Below, piece after piece: positions 35,574 through 46,885 of a DNA stretch of 64,000 bases. Source of the DNA: Sclerotinia nivalis (lineage: Eukaryota; Ascomycota; Leotiomycetes; Helotiales; Sclerotiniaceae). The notes below the pieces were generated by a model, which did no database searches, was not told the origin of the DNA, and saw only the letters and a list, made by a program, of their open reading frames with translations. Location of the stretch: positions 124,001 to 188,000 of the forward strand of contig JAPEIS010000004.1 in NCBI GenBank assembly GCA_029531795.1. Reading direction: 5' to 3'. Numbering within the stretch: position 1 is the first letter of the stretch; each line of letters starts with the position of its first letter. The position numbers were made by a program, and so were the translations under genes.

Positions 35574-36553
35574 TTATGCGTCACAGCTATCATCATCATC
35601 ACCAGATGAAGCGGCAGCCGAGGTAGCAGCAGGAGCGACAGATGTAATCATTGTAGTTGGTGTTGAAGGTGTAGAAACAACAGCTGGGGTAGAAAGAGCG
35701 GCGGCGGTGGAGGTTGCTGAAGCGGCTTTTCCGGCGGCTGTAGTAGTGGCTCCAGTTGCTGCTCCAGTTGCGTTGTACATGGGTGGGCCGGGAATAGTGT
35801 AGGTCAATTTAGCATAGATGTTGACCAAGATACCTGGATCGGTAGGAGTGTAAAGTTTTTCACCGAGAGTACCAGATGGAGCAAGAGTACCGCTACCAGT
35901 GACTTCCAAGTTAATACACTGAGGGTAATTTTGAGCACCATCAGCACTCCCCGCACCGTGAAGAGCAATAATTTCATGACGAGCGACGTAGTTTCCAGGA
36001 GCTAGATCGGCTGGAATGGTGGATGTCCATGTATTGTTGTTGGTGATCAATTTGTCGGAAGCCCAGGTTCCGGGGACAGTGGTGTCATCGATCAATCCAC
36101 CTTCGTCGATCTTGAAGAATTCAAGCTTAGTTTTATCGACGGTGCTGCAGTCTCCGTTACAGTTTGCCAAGTAGGTGATGACTGGGCCGTGATGAGATTC
36201 GGGCCAAACAGTCCATTGGAAATCAACGGTATCACCGGCAGCGACGGTAGCTGAAAGAGCAGCATTGGTACCGTTTTTAGCACAGATGATATCACCAGTG
36301 GCATAGGCGGATGGTGCAGTGAATCCAAGATCGAGATTGGCGTCAGACCAACCGATCGAATCTGGCATTGGGTTTTGGTATGCATAGTTGACGAGCCATC
36401 CTGTGTGGCTATTTTGAATCAGTATTTCGTCGAATATATATGGCTCCAAGCTTTAACTTACTAGGTTCCACCAGCTACAATACCAGAAACGTAGCCATGG
36501 GCAGCAACTGTGGCAACCAGGCCGGCGAAAGTGGTGAGCTTAGAGAAAGACAT
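35574..36553 (-). CDS. AA9 lytic polysaccharide monooxygenase (copy 1)
   Basis: Secreted copper enzyme that oxidatively cleaves cellulose or hemicellulose. Two exons, 36553-36462 and 36408-35574, give 308 aa. A signal peptide ([18 protein letters not shown]) is followed by His19, which after cleavage becomes the N-terminal copper-brace histidine. The second brace histidine is in PESHHGPV. The axial region [13 protein letters not shown] supplies the Gln and Tyr. Other AA9 marks are [14 protein letters not shown] and GTWASDKLI. The catalytic domain is followed by an Ala/Thr/Ser-rich tail ending [11 protein letters not shown]; no CBM1 cellulose-binding module is present. It is paralogous to the copy at 42328 and points away from it. 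Substrate and regioselectivity cannot be assigned. Confidence 0.95.
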
Positions 36554-39027
36554 CTTGAATGAGATTTGTGGATTTGGAAGAAATGAATGAGTTTGTTAAT
36601 GAAAGAGTAGAAAAATTCACAAGGAATTGAGATGTTAGACCAGCTGAACGAATGTAAATGGTTAAAATCAAAAAGAGAGTGTGGTAAATGAAAAGAGAAT
36701 GATAGAGGTAGAATAGACAAAGACTTGCTTCGATGTGGTTGAAAAGAATGTATCGAAGAGGGCGAATTCATCGGAATATATAAAACTTTATATTTATTCC
36801 TGCGCCCATTCACGCAATAGCAATATCCCAGCAGCCTTACCATAAACTCTATGCATCTAACCGATACTCCATAACCTTGTCAAATGGTTCACAATGATTG
36901 CCAAGAAGTCGAGAATCCATTCACTATGACGCTCTTTTCGGACCGCTTCATCCCTTATATCCAAGATCCAAGCGGTCCCAAAAGAGATAGAATATTATTT
37001 GCAAATGGAAAAGATCAATTCGATTCTATTGGTGGGTAAGTGGATGGAGTTTCCCACCTTTCGAAACGTTTTGGGAGTCTTAGAGTGTTTGAGATTAGAC
37101 AGTAGGCATGGCCATAATCCTGTCAGTCTAATGTTCCGATCGGGTGTGGTACTTGAGATTCCAAATGTAGACAAACTGCCATTTCGTTTACCTCCTTCAT
37201 CCACTCACTGTTCATCTGGTTATTCATCTATTAGTATAATGCATTGGATGGAATCTATGCAGTGTTACCTCAACTTAAGGCATCGTACGCTAGTCTTTTG
37301 AGTTTTGATCTCCAGTTTAGTGCGATACTTAGCCTTGCGATGTCATATAACGTATTGGATAGAAGGTAACGGTATTGGCACTGACACATCAAACCTTCCA
37401 ATGACGTGATAAAATCTTGCACACCTCATCGCGGAGATGAAGTGGAATTTAATAGATTAGATGAGGATCAAGTGGGATGAAGAAGAAAAAAAATGTGATG
37501 AAAGTTATTAATAATCCAAGGGTAACGCCCGGGTTTCCGTTTAGGGAAGAATTATTTGGATTTAGACCAATAATGTCAGGAAAAGGAATCTTGGCGTAAG
37601 ATTCTAGCGCCTATATCCACGAACTTTCTGATTGGACCTGTTGGACGTTGAATGTTGGTGTTTCAAACGTTCTTTCTATTTCCAACCTCTAATATCGATT
37701 TGCCGAAGATTTATATGATGAATGGACTGAATTGAACTTCAACATTTTCAAAATTTGGCCAATATGATATTGTCTTCGAATACTACTCGTTATGTACGGA
37801 GAATCACCTACATGAAAGTTATCTTTAAGCGCTCAATCCAGTTGCAATGTTGGTGAGAGGATGTTCCTCGATTCGCTTTCGAATATCTTCACTCGAACCG
37901 CCAGGATAAATTTGACAATCCCAGCCCAGAAGGAATCTCCCATGGTATGTATTCCTACTGGTCTCTAGATATCAGAACAAACACAGCTCGTTGATTTCAC
38001 AAACATATTTCATAAAACCAATTTTGGCAAACATTTCTCGATGGCGATGGAAACACTCGATATTTGGTACAAACCTATAAAGGACATTGTGGAGACACCA
38101 CACCCTTTTTATTCCAATTTATGCGTTACTACTTCTTCCGATAAACGTATTAGCTGCTCATCTGTGCTCATACATGCTCTTTTCTTCTGGCCATCACATG
38201 ATTACCTGCCCATGGTTATCTCCAATATGTCGGTCACATTAATCTTCCAACGCTTCCAACGCTTCCAACGCCTGACATGCCATCGTATTGAGGGGCCTCA
38301 AATCTTCTTGCATTGTCCTATTTTCATTTCATGCTGCGAATGTACCACCGGGTCACAATTTCATTTCTCAGATTGAAGGTCGAAGGAAAATTCATTACAT
38401 ACACATTCCTAGCGGGGTTAGATCAAGTGTCAAGAAGAGAAATTCTGTAGCCAGGTAGGCCTGGTCAAAGGAATCATTAGAGACCAGTATTTCACAGACT
38501 TCGAAGAAAATTAAGAGTGATGAATAAAAATTGTAGTACAAATGTATAATGTATGATGGAAGGCATGGAAGGAAATGCAATATTTACTGCCAATATAAAG
38601 TGTCGATATCCATGGTCCCATTCCCAAGTGTTTTCAGTCATTCCTCAAAATTTTGAGGTTGAAAATCTGTCGGCACTTGGCTGGCCCCCTCTCACTACCA
38701 GCTATGTGGTCATTTCAATGGGTTGTGCCTGTCCTGCCACTGACCTTACAATAGGAAATTGGTTGTTGGAAAAGATGTCTATATATGACTGAGAGAAGAC
38801 TTTGTGGGAATGGTAAAGGCCGTCTGTCGCATATAGCGTCCCGGCGTTCATATAAAAGGCTTCTCTTCTTATAAGGAATTTCAAACTTCATTCATACCAT
38901 TTGTTACAGTGATTTCATCAATTGCGCGTACATTTTTTGTTAATCGTCACCACTCTCTTCCATAGTCACGTCTATCATCTTTTACAGAATAACGTGTTAC
39001 TGCAAACATCAGTAGTAGACAACAAAA
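36554..39027. other. intergenic, left part of the spacer between the two AA9 genes
   Basis: Contains the AA9 copy 1 promoter (a minus-strand TATATA-type stretch near 36776-36790, about 225-235 bp before the ATG). A small CTTCCAACG triplicate lies near 38250-38273. Open frames of 60-120 codons have no recognised similarity. Confidence 0.45.
38851..38858 (+). promoter_or_regulatory. TATA box for the 39028 gene
   Basis: TATAAAAG about 175 bp before the ATG at 39028, with a pyrimidine-rich stretch following. It fits a TATA-driven plus-strand transcript; no other gene is close by. Confidence 0.4.
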
Positions 39028-39674
39028 ATGAGCCATGATCCAAGCCTACAAGATCAAATTGAAGCTACGCTAGCAGATCCCTGGTTTAACAGATACAGGA
39101 ATCTACGTGTGAATCATCCAAAGCCTAAACGATCACTAAATATCGCCGATCAGATCTCTCAAGGCATTGAAAACATGAATTTCCAAGCGCAAGAAAGTGA
39201 TGGCAATGAATCATCATCTGGTTCTCGCATTACTGGTGATGGTCAAGGTTCTCGTACTACTCAAACATCACACAGGGATTCTAACCGCGAGCGTTCTAAG
39301 GGGGCTCGTGAGACTCGCCCCGCACTCAGACGGCAAGGAAGTGAGTTGTTTTTGGAAACAAAATCTATAATTCTGGAATATATGGAGGGGAAATGAAGGG
39401 AGATGATAGATTGGAATTTCACAGCGTCACAGCATGCATACAGACTTTAAGTTTGAAGAATGACAATAATATTTCAGTCTGAAATTCCACTTGTTATTTT
39501 CTCACCTGTTCTCTCAATATTGATCTTTTGAAAACCACTGAACTCAACTTCTCTTTACATAATAAGGGCATGAAAGGCCAAGATTTGGATAAAAAGTATA
39601 GCAAAGCCAAGATTAAACCTATTTTCAAACAAAAAGACCGACGACCCCATCAGTATGCTCACTGTTCGGAGTGA
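39028..39674 (+). CDS. small basic hypothetical protein
   Basis: Two-exon model, 39028-39340 and 39577-39674, gives 136 aa; the phase is preserved across a 236-nt intron (GTGAGT donor, AAAG acceptor). The first exon encodes MSHDPSLQDQIEATLADPWF then a Ser/Gly/Arg-rich disordered segment (HRDSNRERSKGARETRPA). The second encodes a basic end (DLDKKYSKAKIKPIFKQK, DRRPHQYAHCSE). No family recognised. A strong TATA-like box lies about 175 bp upstream. The intron is longer than typical for this genome and its acceptor is weak, so the second exon may be different. It could also be the 5' part of a larger, now broken gene continuing to about 40240. Confidence 0.4.
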
Positions 39675-39822
39675 CCTTCTCGCCGCGCGGGGTCGGGATC
39701 GGGATCGGGCACGGGGGTTGGAATCACGTTGCGATACACCAAGGCTTGGTCAACACAAACAAGACGCCTCGCACAGCTATTGGATACCTCAACTCGATTA
39801 CATAAATTTCAATTTTTTTCAG

Positions 39823-40242
39823 ATATGCAACAATTTCCCCACTTCGAAGTTTCCTTGTGGTTGCGATAGTGAATATAATGATAAAGCGGCTTCTGTTGCG
39901 TATTTGAACAATGATGTCATCCAAGTGTTCGAGGAGAATCCTTCCGGTGAGGAATTTGTTGCAAAACTGCACCGACAATCGGAAATGGAAGTGATAAAGA
40001 ACATTCCCAGCCTCTCAACAAAATCTATTCGTCACTAACAAGAATGGAATACTTTTACCATACGAATCCTCAATACCGAAAGATGACATATTGAACTTCG
40101 GAGAGTTTGCTTTATTGTTCCGAGTATATCGAAATCGGTCGGGACAACCTTTCCTCCGAAACGAGAATTATACTCCGTGTCAGGTCGAGCTTTACGACAA
40201 GATAACCTCATGCGATAATGGCTCCTTGGAATGTATTGTTTG
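39823..40242 (+). pseudogene. unrecognised coding remnant with frameshift
   Basis: After a strong acceptor (TTTTTTTCAG, ends 39822) the sequence reads as protein: NNFPTSKFPCGCDSEYNDKA, LNNDVIQVFEENPSGEEFVA. Near 40010-40020 the frame changes, and a second protein-like stretch follows (NLFVTNKNGILLPYESS, NFGEFALLFRVYRNRSGQ, CQVELYDKITSCDNGSLE) up to a stop near 40240. No intron explains the change, so one indel is likely. No family recognised. It might once have been joined to the gene at 39028. Confidence 0.4.
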
Positions 40243-42327
40243 ATGGGGTATTGGTTTATTGGATGTGTGAATATCGATAGATACTTCAGTATAGCATCCA
40301 TAGCAAAGTCTAATGACGCATTGCGAAGTGTTAGGTGATGTATTTCCACCCCCTAGAAAATCTCATGGATTCATCCGAAAGAGATCATGCATAACACAAC
40401 ATATGCTTATTTCAAAACGCTCCTTGCCAGCCAGTTAAGGGGCACGATATTGTTTCGATTGTGGGGCGGAAGTATGTTGATTGTCTATCGGCTCTTGGAT
40501 ATTTCACCTCAAATATCAATTTCCTCGAGGAGTGTCACGTAGCATACCTTTCGCAAAATATCGACCGGTCCAACCACGGACAAGTTGAACAAACCTTCCA
40601 TGAATTTCGAAAACATAAACGAGAACCTCAACAGCAACTAATTCTACCTTCCTCTCGAATAAGCAGCAAAAATCGTTGGATTTCCCGGTGTCTTTTCCTC
40701 CGTCCCAGTGTCTACGGACACGAAGATTTCTCAGGTGCTATTAAGCTGCTGCAATGCCAAAATAAATACAGCAATATGTATTGAAAGTTATTTTAGAACT
40801 TCGGCGCTAATTTTTCAGCATCCGATGGCGCTTGCTTCCTTTGTCGCCATTCGGTACCAAGTATTACAATTGAAGTTCCACTCAGTTATTATCTCGTTCG
40901 GAGGATATTTGGAAGCCTTCTCCGAACACTCGGCCGAAGTGAATAGATAATATAAGATCATATCGAATCCACCATAACTTAATCTGGCATACCGGGCGAT
41001 GAAGAGACTATAGGCGCTCTGTTTGCTACATTGGGACGGTCACTCGGAAATCACGGATAATGCATTGCTTCTTTTGGAATTTCATCCTGGCGACAACCTC
41101 ATCATAACCGCCAAAAGTATGCAATCTAGCGCCGCCCCTTTCGATTCAATTTATATCCCCCTACGCTCCGTATTTGGTGACACGATGGGATCTGATTGAT
41201 AGGACGGAAAGTTTAATCAATCGAAATCGTCAGTAGTTTCAAACAAAGCTTATAATTGAACAATTATTGGTGATTCCATCGAAGCTTCTTATCTAGATTG
41301 TTCTAATGAACGTTTATTGGGTCGGCAGCCACATGCATTTATAGCATTGCATACTCGAAACAATGTGACGGTGCAATACAGACCACATCAGCAAGCTTAC
41401 AGGGGCGAATTAAACGAGATCCGTGTTTCATATCTTTACTATCGCTTCAAAATGATGAAATTTCCATATTTCATCTAATCTTCTCACATCAGGACCGGCA
41501 TTGGGTGGATTGTACCCCGAGTTACCCCGGGTAGAAACCAAAGGATGACCATTCTGCCGGGTTAGGTAAATATCCTTTGAAATATTGGATATACCTATCG
41601 TATATTATAATTTAATGATTATAAAACGATTGTATAATAAATATTTACAATTAGATATCTGTATCTCTAGGTTTTATAGAGTACAGTAAATACTCTATGG
41701 TGGACTATCTCTTTTTCATCTGGATAATTCGGATATTGATCGCACTGAAGCCGGAAAGATTGGAAGGAATTGTTGATGTATGGGTCATCACCCTTCTCAA
41801 ATCAAAATATCCATGCGAGCAACAAATATATTGCAGATTACCGCCATGAATGCATCCTTTGCTTTTGAACATCACCACAATTTATTTTCATCCAATCTAA
41901 TTCAAGCTTTATGACTGGCATAAGCTTTTAATCATGTTTCCAGCCCTTTGAAGGGAAGTTTCACAAACAATAAATCATCATTGATTCAAGGATGACGGGG
42001 ATATTTGGTTTCTTGTACTCTGTACACAGATTGAGTCCCCAATACCAATCAGTTCATCTGATGATACAGGGCTAGTTCCCATTCTTTACGTTTGTATAAG
42101 TATCTTTCCCTTGGCCAAATTGACTATCAAATTCATCGTTCAACAAACGCTTTTTTCTTTACCATCACATTCATTTACACAGTCCTCGGTGACTACCTAC
42201 ATTCATTACTTCATTGATTGAAGCTTATCAACGATTTTCTTATTCAAGCACTCATTTCTTCACCGTACGACAAACTTCAAAATCTTCATCCATCAATATC
42301 ATCAATCTCAAATTCTTGTCATCAAAA
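40243..42327. other. intergenic, right part of the spacer between the AA9 genes
   Basis: Open frames at 40461-40784 and 40708-40950 look unlike known proteins. A very AT-rich patch lies around 41575-41700. The last few hundred bp are the AA9 copy 2 promoter and 5' UTR, with CT-rich sequence before the ATG. No gene supported. Confidence 0.4.
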
Positions 42328-43530
42328 ATGTCTTATTCTAAGATCGCTGTTGTGGCTGGTGCCGCTTTTATCTCTGGTGTGGCAGCACATGGACGTGTTC
42401 AAGGTATCACCGCTGATGGCGTCTGGTAAGTAAAGTCTAAAGAAAGTTTCGGAAATAAAAGCTTATATTTCAATAGGTATGAAGGTTATAACCCATCTTT
42501 TCAATATGAGCAAGTCGCTCCAGTCGTTGCTGGGTGGTCCGATCCAGCTGATCTGAGCAATGGATTTATTTCACCTGATGCTTATGGTACATCCGACATC
42601 ATTTGCCATTTGAGCGCTACCAATGCTAAAGGATACGTCAATGTTACTGCCGGTACTGAGGTTAACTTGCAATGGACTACTTGGCCAACATCTCACCACG
42701 GACCAGTTCTTGGTATGCTTATATTGAACCTTATTAAATATACTTTTGACTAATGAATAACCCCAGACTACCTTGCGGCATGTACCGGAAATGATTGCAC
42801 AACCGTGGACAAGACCACCCTCAAATTCTTCAAGATTGATGGTGTAGGACTTATCGACGATACCACCATTCCAGGTACATGGGCATCAGATCAACTCATC
42901 GAAAACAATTCCTCCTGGTCGGTGACTATCCCGGAATCCTTGGCACCAGGTGGATACGTTCTTCGCCACGAGATTATCGCTCTTCATTCCGCCGAGGAAG
43001 CCGATGGAGCACAAAACTACCCACAATGTGTTAACTTGTGGGTTTCGGGAACTGGAACTACCACACCAGCTGACTCAGATACCACTCTTGGTACGGCTCT
43101 CTATACTGAGAATGGAGCTGGTGTGAGCGCTAACATTTATGCTTCCCTCGCTTCATATGTGGTTCCTGGTCCTACTCAATGGGCTTCCGCTACTGCCTCT
43201 GTTGTTCAGGGTACATCTGGAGCAGTAGCCACGGGAGCCGCACCTGTTTCATCAGAAGCTTCCTCCGCAGTTGCATCAAACGCACCTGTTTCAAGCGCCT
43301 CAACTTCTGCCGCTGTTGTTGCTTCCACTTCTGCTCAGTCCACGACAGCTGTTGTCGCGTCCTCTTCCAGCAAGAAATCCTGCACAAAGAAGGCCTCCGC
43401 TTCTACATCAGCTGTTTCACCTATCGTTACTTCAGCCCCAGCTCCTACTGGTGGATCAAATGTCATCACTGATATGATTACTGATTATGTTACAGTCACT
43501 GATGTTGTGACTGTTACCGTCACTGCTTAA
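42328..43530 (+). CDS. AA9 lytic polysaccharide monooxygenase (copy 2)
   Basis: Secreted copper-dependent polysaccharide monooxygenase acting on plant cell walls. Three exons, 42328-42425, 42477-42712 and 42767-43530, give 365 aa, with all phases matching. Signal peptide [20 protein letters not shown], then His21 as the mature N-terminus. Second brace histidine in [13 protein letters not shown]; axial region [13 protein letters not shown]. It shares KFFKID.GLIDDTT.PGTWASD and LRHEIIALH with copy 1, so the two are paralogs. The C-terminal ~110 residues are Ala/Ser/Thr-rich, with a Ser-Lys-Lys-Ser-Cys-Thr-Lys-Lys patch and a valine/threonine end ([14 protein letters not shown]). No CBM1. The intron positions differ from copy 1 (one extra intron after SHHGPVL). 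Confidence 0.95.
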
Positions 43531-46500
43531 ATATTCTAAGCTTTGACTCAACACTTTCTTCGACCAAAGACCTTATGATGTTTGATGGCTGTTATTTTTT
43601 GTATCATTTTCTGGCTATCTGGTATAGCGTCGGATGGAAATTTATGAATGAGTGATGGAATGTATATATGTATATCATGTACAAACGGAATTGGATATTT
43701 TTTGAACATCATGCATCTGTTCTTGTGTCTCTACTTGTGATTTCAAGCCTCTATGACCTAAATTTCGGTGTTGGGGATGAGATCTCCTGGACATGTAGTG
43801 CTGTAACCCCTTCACCAAGCCACCATATGCCTATCCTCGTGCCATTCTTCAACTTCCCTTCCACATTCGCCAACCAAGCGGTTCCAAGTTTAATGCCTTC
43901 AATTTGGGTATAAATATATACTTCAACGTCAAATCCCTATCATTCATCACCTGGCCACTTCTTCCTCTCAAGCCATTAGTACATACTTGTCATTTTGTGC
44001 GTATAAGAATCATTTCGCTATCGTTTACTTTCTTCAACACAAAGTATAAGCAGCCTAATCCCCATAAGTATATCTCAATAATGCAAAGAACAGGTCTCCG
44101 TCTTTATTCACGATACCATCTAAAGTAAGACTTTTTTTTTTTTTTTTTGATATTTTACTTTCGCCGGTGATAAAAGACAACAGACAGCAGACACAAATTC
44201 CGTGAGTTATTCACCGCGACTCGATAAATGGCAGTAAAAAACTTAAGATTACCATTAACATCCTTTTCCAGCGTTTTTTTCACTATTCAGACTGTACACT
44301 CGAATGCAATGATCTGAGCACCTCCTACATGGGACAGCTTAGGTATACTCAACCTGGTTATTCCAGCCCCATCATCCCACCATGTTCTTCTTTGGTTTCG
44401 AGCTGATGTGTACAGTACTATAGTAGGCTTAACAATAATATCATGAATAAAAAATAAAGTATTTCTTTATATACCTCAAAAGTTTAATTTTTTTTTTTTT
44501 TTTTTAATTAAAGCCAAGGATTGGTATTTTCTTTTTCTGGAGATTTGTTAGGATAAGTATATATTGTAGTACTTACTCTCCATTTACATTGTGAACACGG
44601 GATACAGTTGTGAATATGAAAGTCCCAGCGAACTATTCTCCATATTCGTAGCTATTTTATGCTGTGTTTCTTCCGAAAGAATATTGTGAGAAAGTTGGAT
44701 TACTTGAGCCATATATATAGCTAGTTCATAAACATTAGATCACATAATCCTTCGTAGTTAGATATAAAGAGAGGACTTCGCCTTCCCTTCTTAAATAATC
44801 AATCGTTTCCATTAATCTTTTTGTATACCTATCATATATAACCCAAACCCATTATTGACTCCATTAGTTCTATTATTCGAAGCTTCTATAATATAATCTG
44901 ATCAGTTCGTATTCCTATTCCCCTTTGCAATGTGCTATCGGGACGCATGTATCTCGATCTACCTCTTTCACAATATATACCAGTTTTTGCAGTACGAAAA
45001 CCTTGCGTTAGAACTTGGGAGGAAAGTTTCTCATTCTCGGTTTTGCTGGCGATGAGAAAGTTGGTTGGTAGTAGTGAACAGTTCATACATGGCCTTAATA
45101 TCTTTTCTTGATGAACGACGGAAAAATGGACGATGCGGATTGGGTTATGTTCTTATATGAAATGTATCAGGACCTTCATAGTTTTCCATTGCGGTACGAA
45201 AATATAGGTTATCAAGAACATTCTCCCAGCTCCGATATTAGGATGACATGGTCGAAGAACAGCGGGATTATCCAAGTATAGTTATTCCCAAACTCATAAT
45301 ACAATGCCGAGAGGGAGGAAATGGTAATCACTGTGTCATAATATCGAAATCAGAATAGAAAAGAATAATCGACAATAATATTCTCGAATAGTTCCCTGCG
45401 GGTCAGAGACTTGGATTCTGGAGGTAGCAAGAAAAAATTTGAAAGTTTGTGGAGAGCTGTTAGTGTTCAAGTATCAAGATTTGATGCACTGTGAGTTCCA
45501 AGTCATAATGCAGTAGAGAATCATTGATGCCGCCTCCTCTGTCATGATAATTCTTTACGAATCTGAGGTGGGCACACTCTGAATTCTAAATTGGACGCAG
45601 AAGAATCCCATCTCTTTTGGCTGATGGGTGATATAAAATAGGCTTCTTTTAACTGCACTTTCCTTCCTCGTAGATGGTGAGTTACGCACAAGGATGTCTC
45701 AGGCGGCTAAAGGATACCGCTTCAAACCTCACTTTGCGACCCAAAAACATGTGAATAATTTAATTCCTCATAACTCAATGGTCAATATGGTGAAGCTATA
45801 TTCCGAGTACCGAAAGTATAAAAGAAGGATGTGAAGATAGTGTAGATAGCTTTATCATCGCGCCAAAACGTATAGCACAGAAATTATAGAAGTCGAGTCT
45901 GCTCCTTGTGTTTGCATGTGATGAGATTCTTCTATGGTATTTAGAAATCTGAGCTACGTGTTCAGAAAGGTGGAAGTGACCTTGAATAGATTAATGAATC
46001 ATCGAAAATGGTAACAGGAACCAGAATAAATCGACATTCCCTGCGCTTCCAGTTCGAAGTCATGTAAATATATGATTGAGCTGTAGTGATCCAAAGTTGA
46101 CGCCATCTCCTTGAGGCTTTTATCACCCCATGTCTTACGTATTTGTGAGGGGAAAACCATTGAGACGTCTTGGAGTTTTATAGTCGTATCCCAATAATGA
46201 TAAAAACAAGCCAAAAACTAATATGCAGACTACATGTAGACCGACATCGACCCTAAAGCTGATGAATTACGTACGATGCCCTCGTGAGCCGTGGTAAAAA
46301 GTCAGGCGCATAATGGTGTGTTCTTCCGTACCGCGAGGTCCAGGAGTGCAAGTCTGCTATAAAAGGCTTCATTGCTCCGAGGCGAAAAAAAAGGATATGG
46401 CATATTCAGATTGAGAGAGTGCATCGAGGAAGCGCAACAATGGTGGCATACACTCGGCGTTCTCCATGTTTAGGAAAATATTACGTGAAAGATAGATTAG

Positions 46501-46885
46501 ACTCAGGGGACCGTAACTTTCTCAGTTGTTTATTAACGACTGGAACAGAATGACGTTGATAAAAACATGAACAATGATAGATGTTGTAGAAAGAGAACAA
46601 AAAAGGAATGGTGTGTGGCAATGAAGTTTGGTCTTTCCATGACTAGAAAACTGGGTGTAGTTGCATGCCCATAGCAGACATTAACCTACGCAACTTGATA
46701 CGGCCAAGAGACGTCTCAATAACTCATTTTTTTTCTGTGCTTATTATGAGGAAATAAATCGTGATATTTGGATTGAGAGAAGATAATGAGAGGATTTTAT
46801 ACATCTAAAGTTGAATTTTTAAATTACATATCCCACCTCACGTTTGAAAATATTTACCCGGAACCCCCGCGCATAGAAAAGACCA
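43531..46885. other. 3.4-kb intergenic spacer
   Basis: Between the 3' ends of AA9 copy 2 and the minus-strand P450. Two poly-T runs (about 44131-44148 and 44490-44506) are present, and a TATA-like box near 46357 without an obvious gene. Short open frames have no similarity I recognise. Confidence 0.45.

Noticed and set aside
40461..40950. 107- and 80-codon plus-strand frames
   Set aside because: Could be decayed coding DNA, but nothing recognisable and no splice model joins them.
45689..45760. tRNA-like stretch with GGCGGCTAAAGGATACCGC and a TTCAAACCTC segment
   Set aside because: Acceptor stem and T-loop do not pair properly; no A/B box match.
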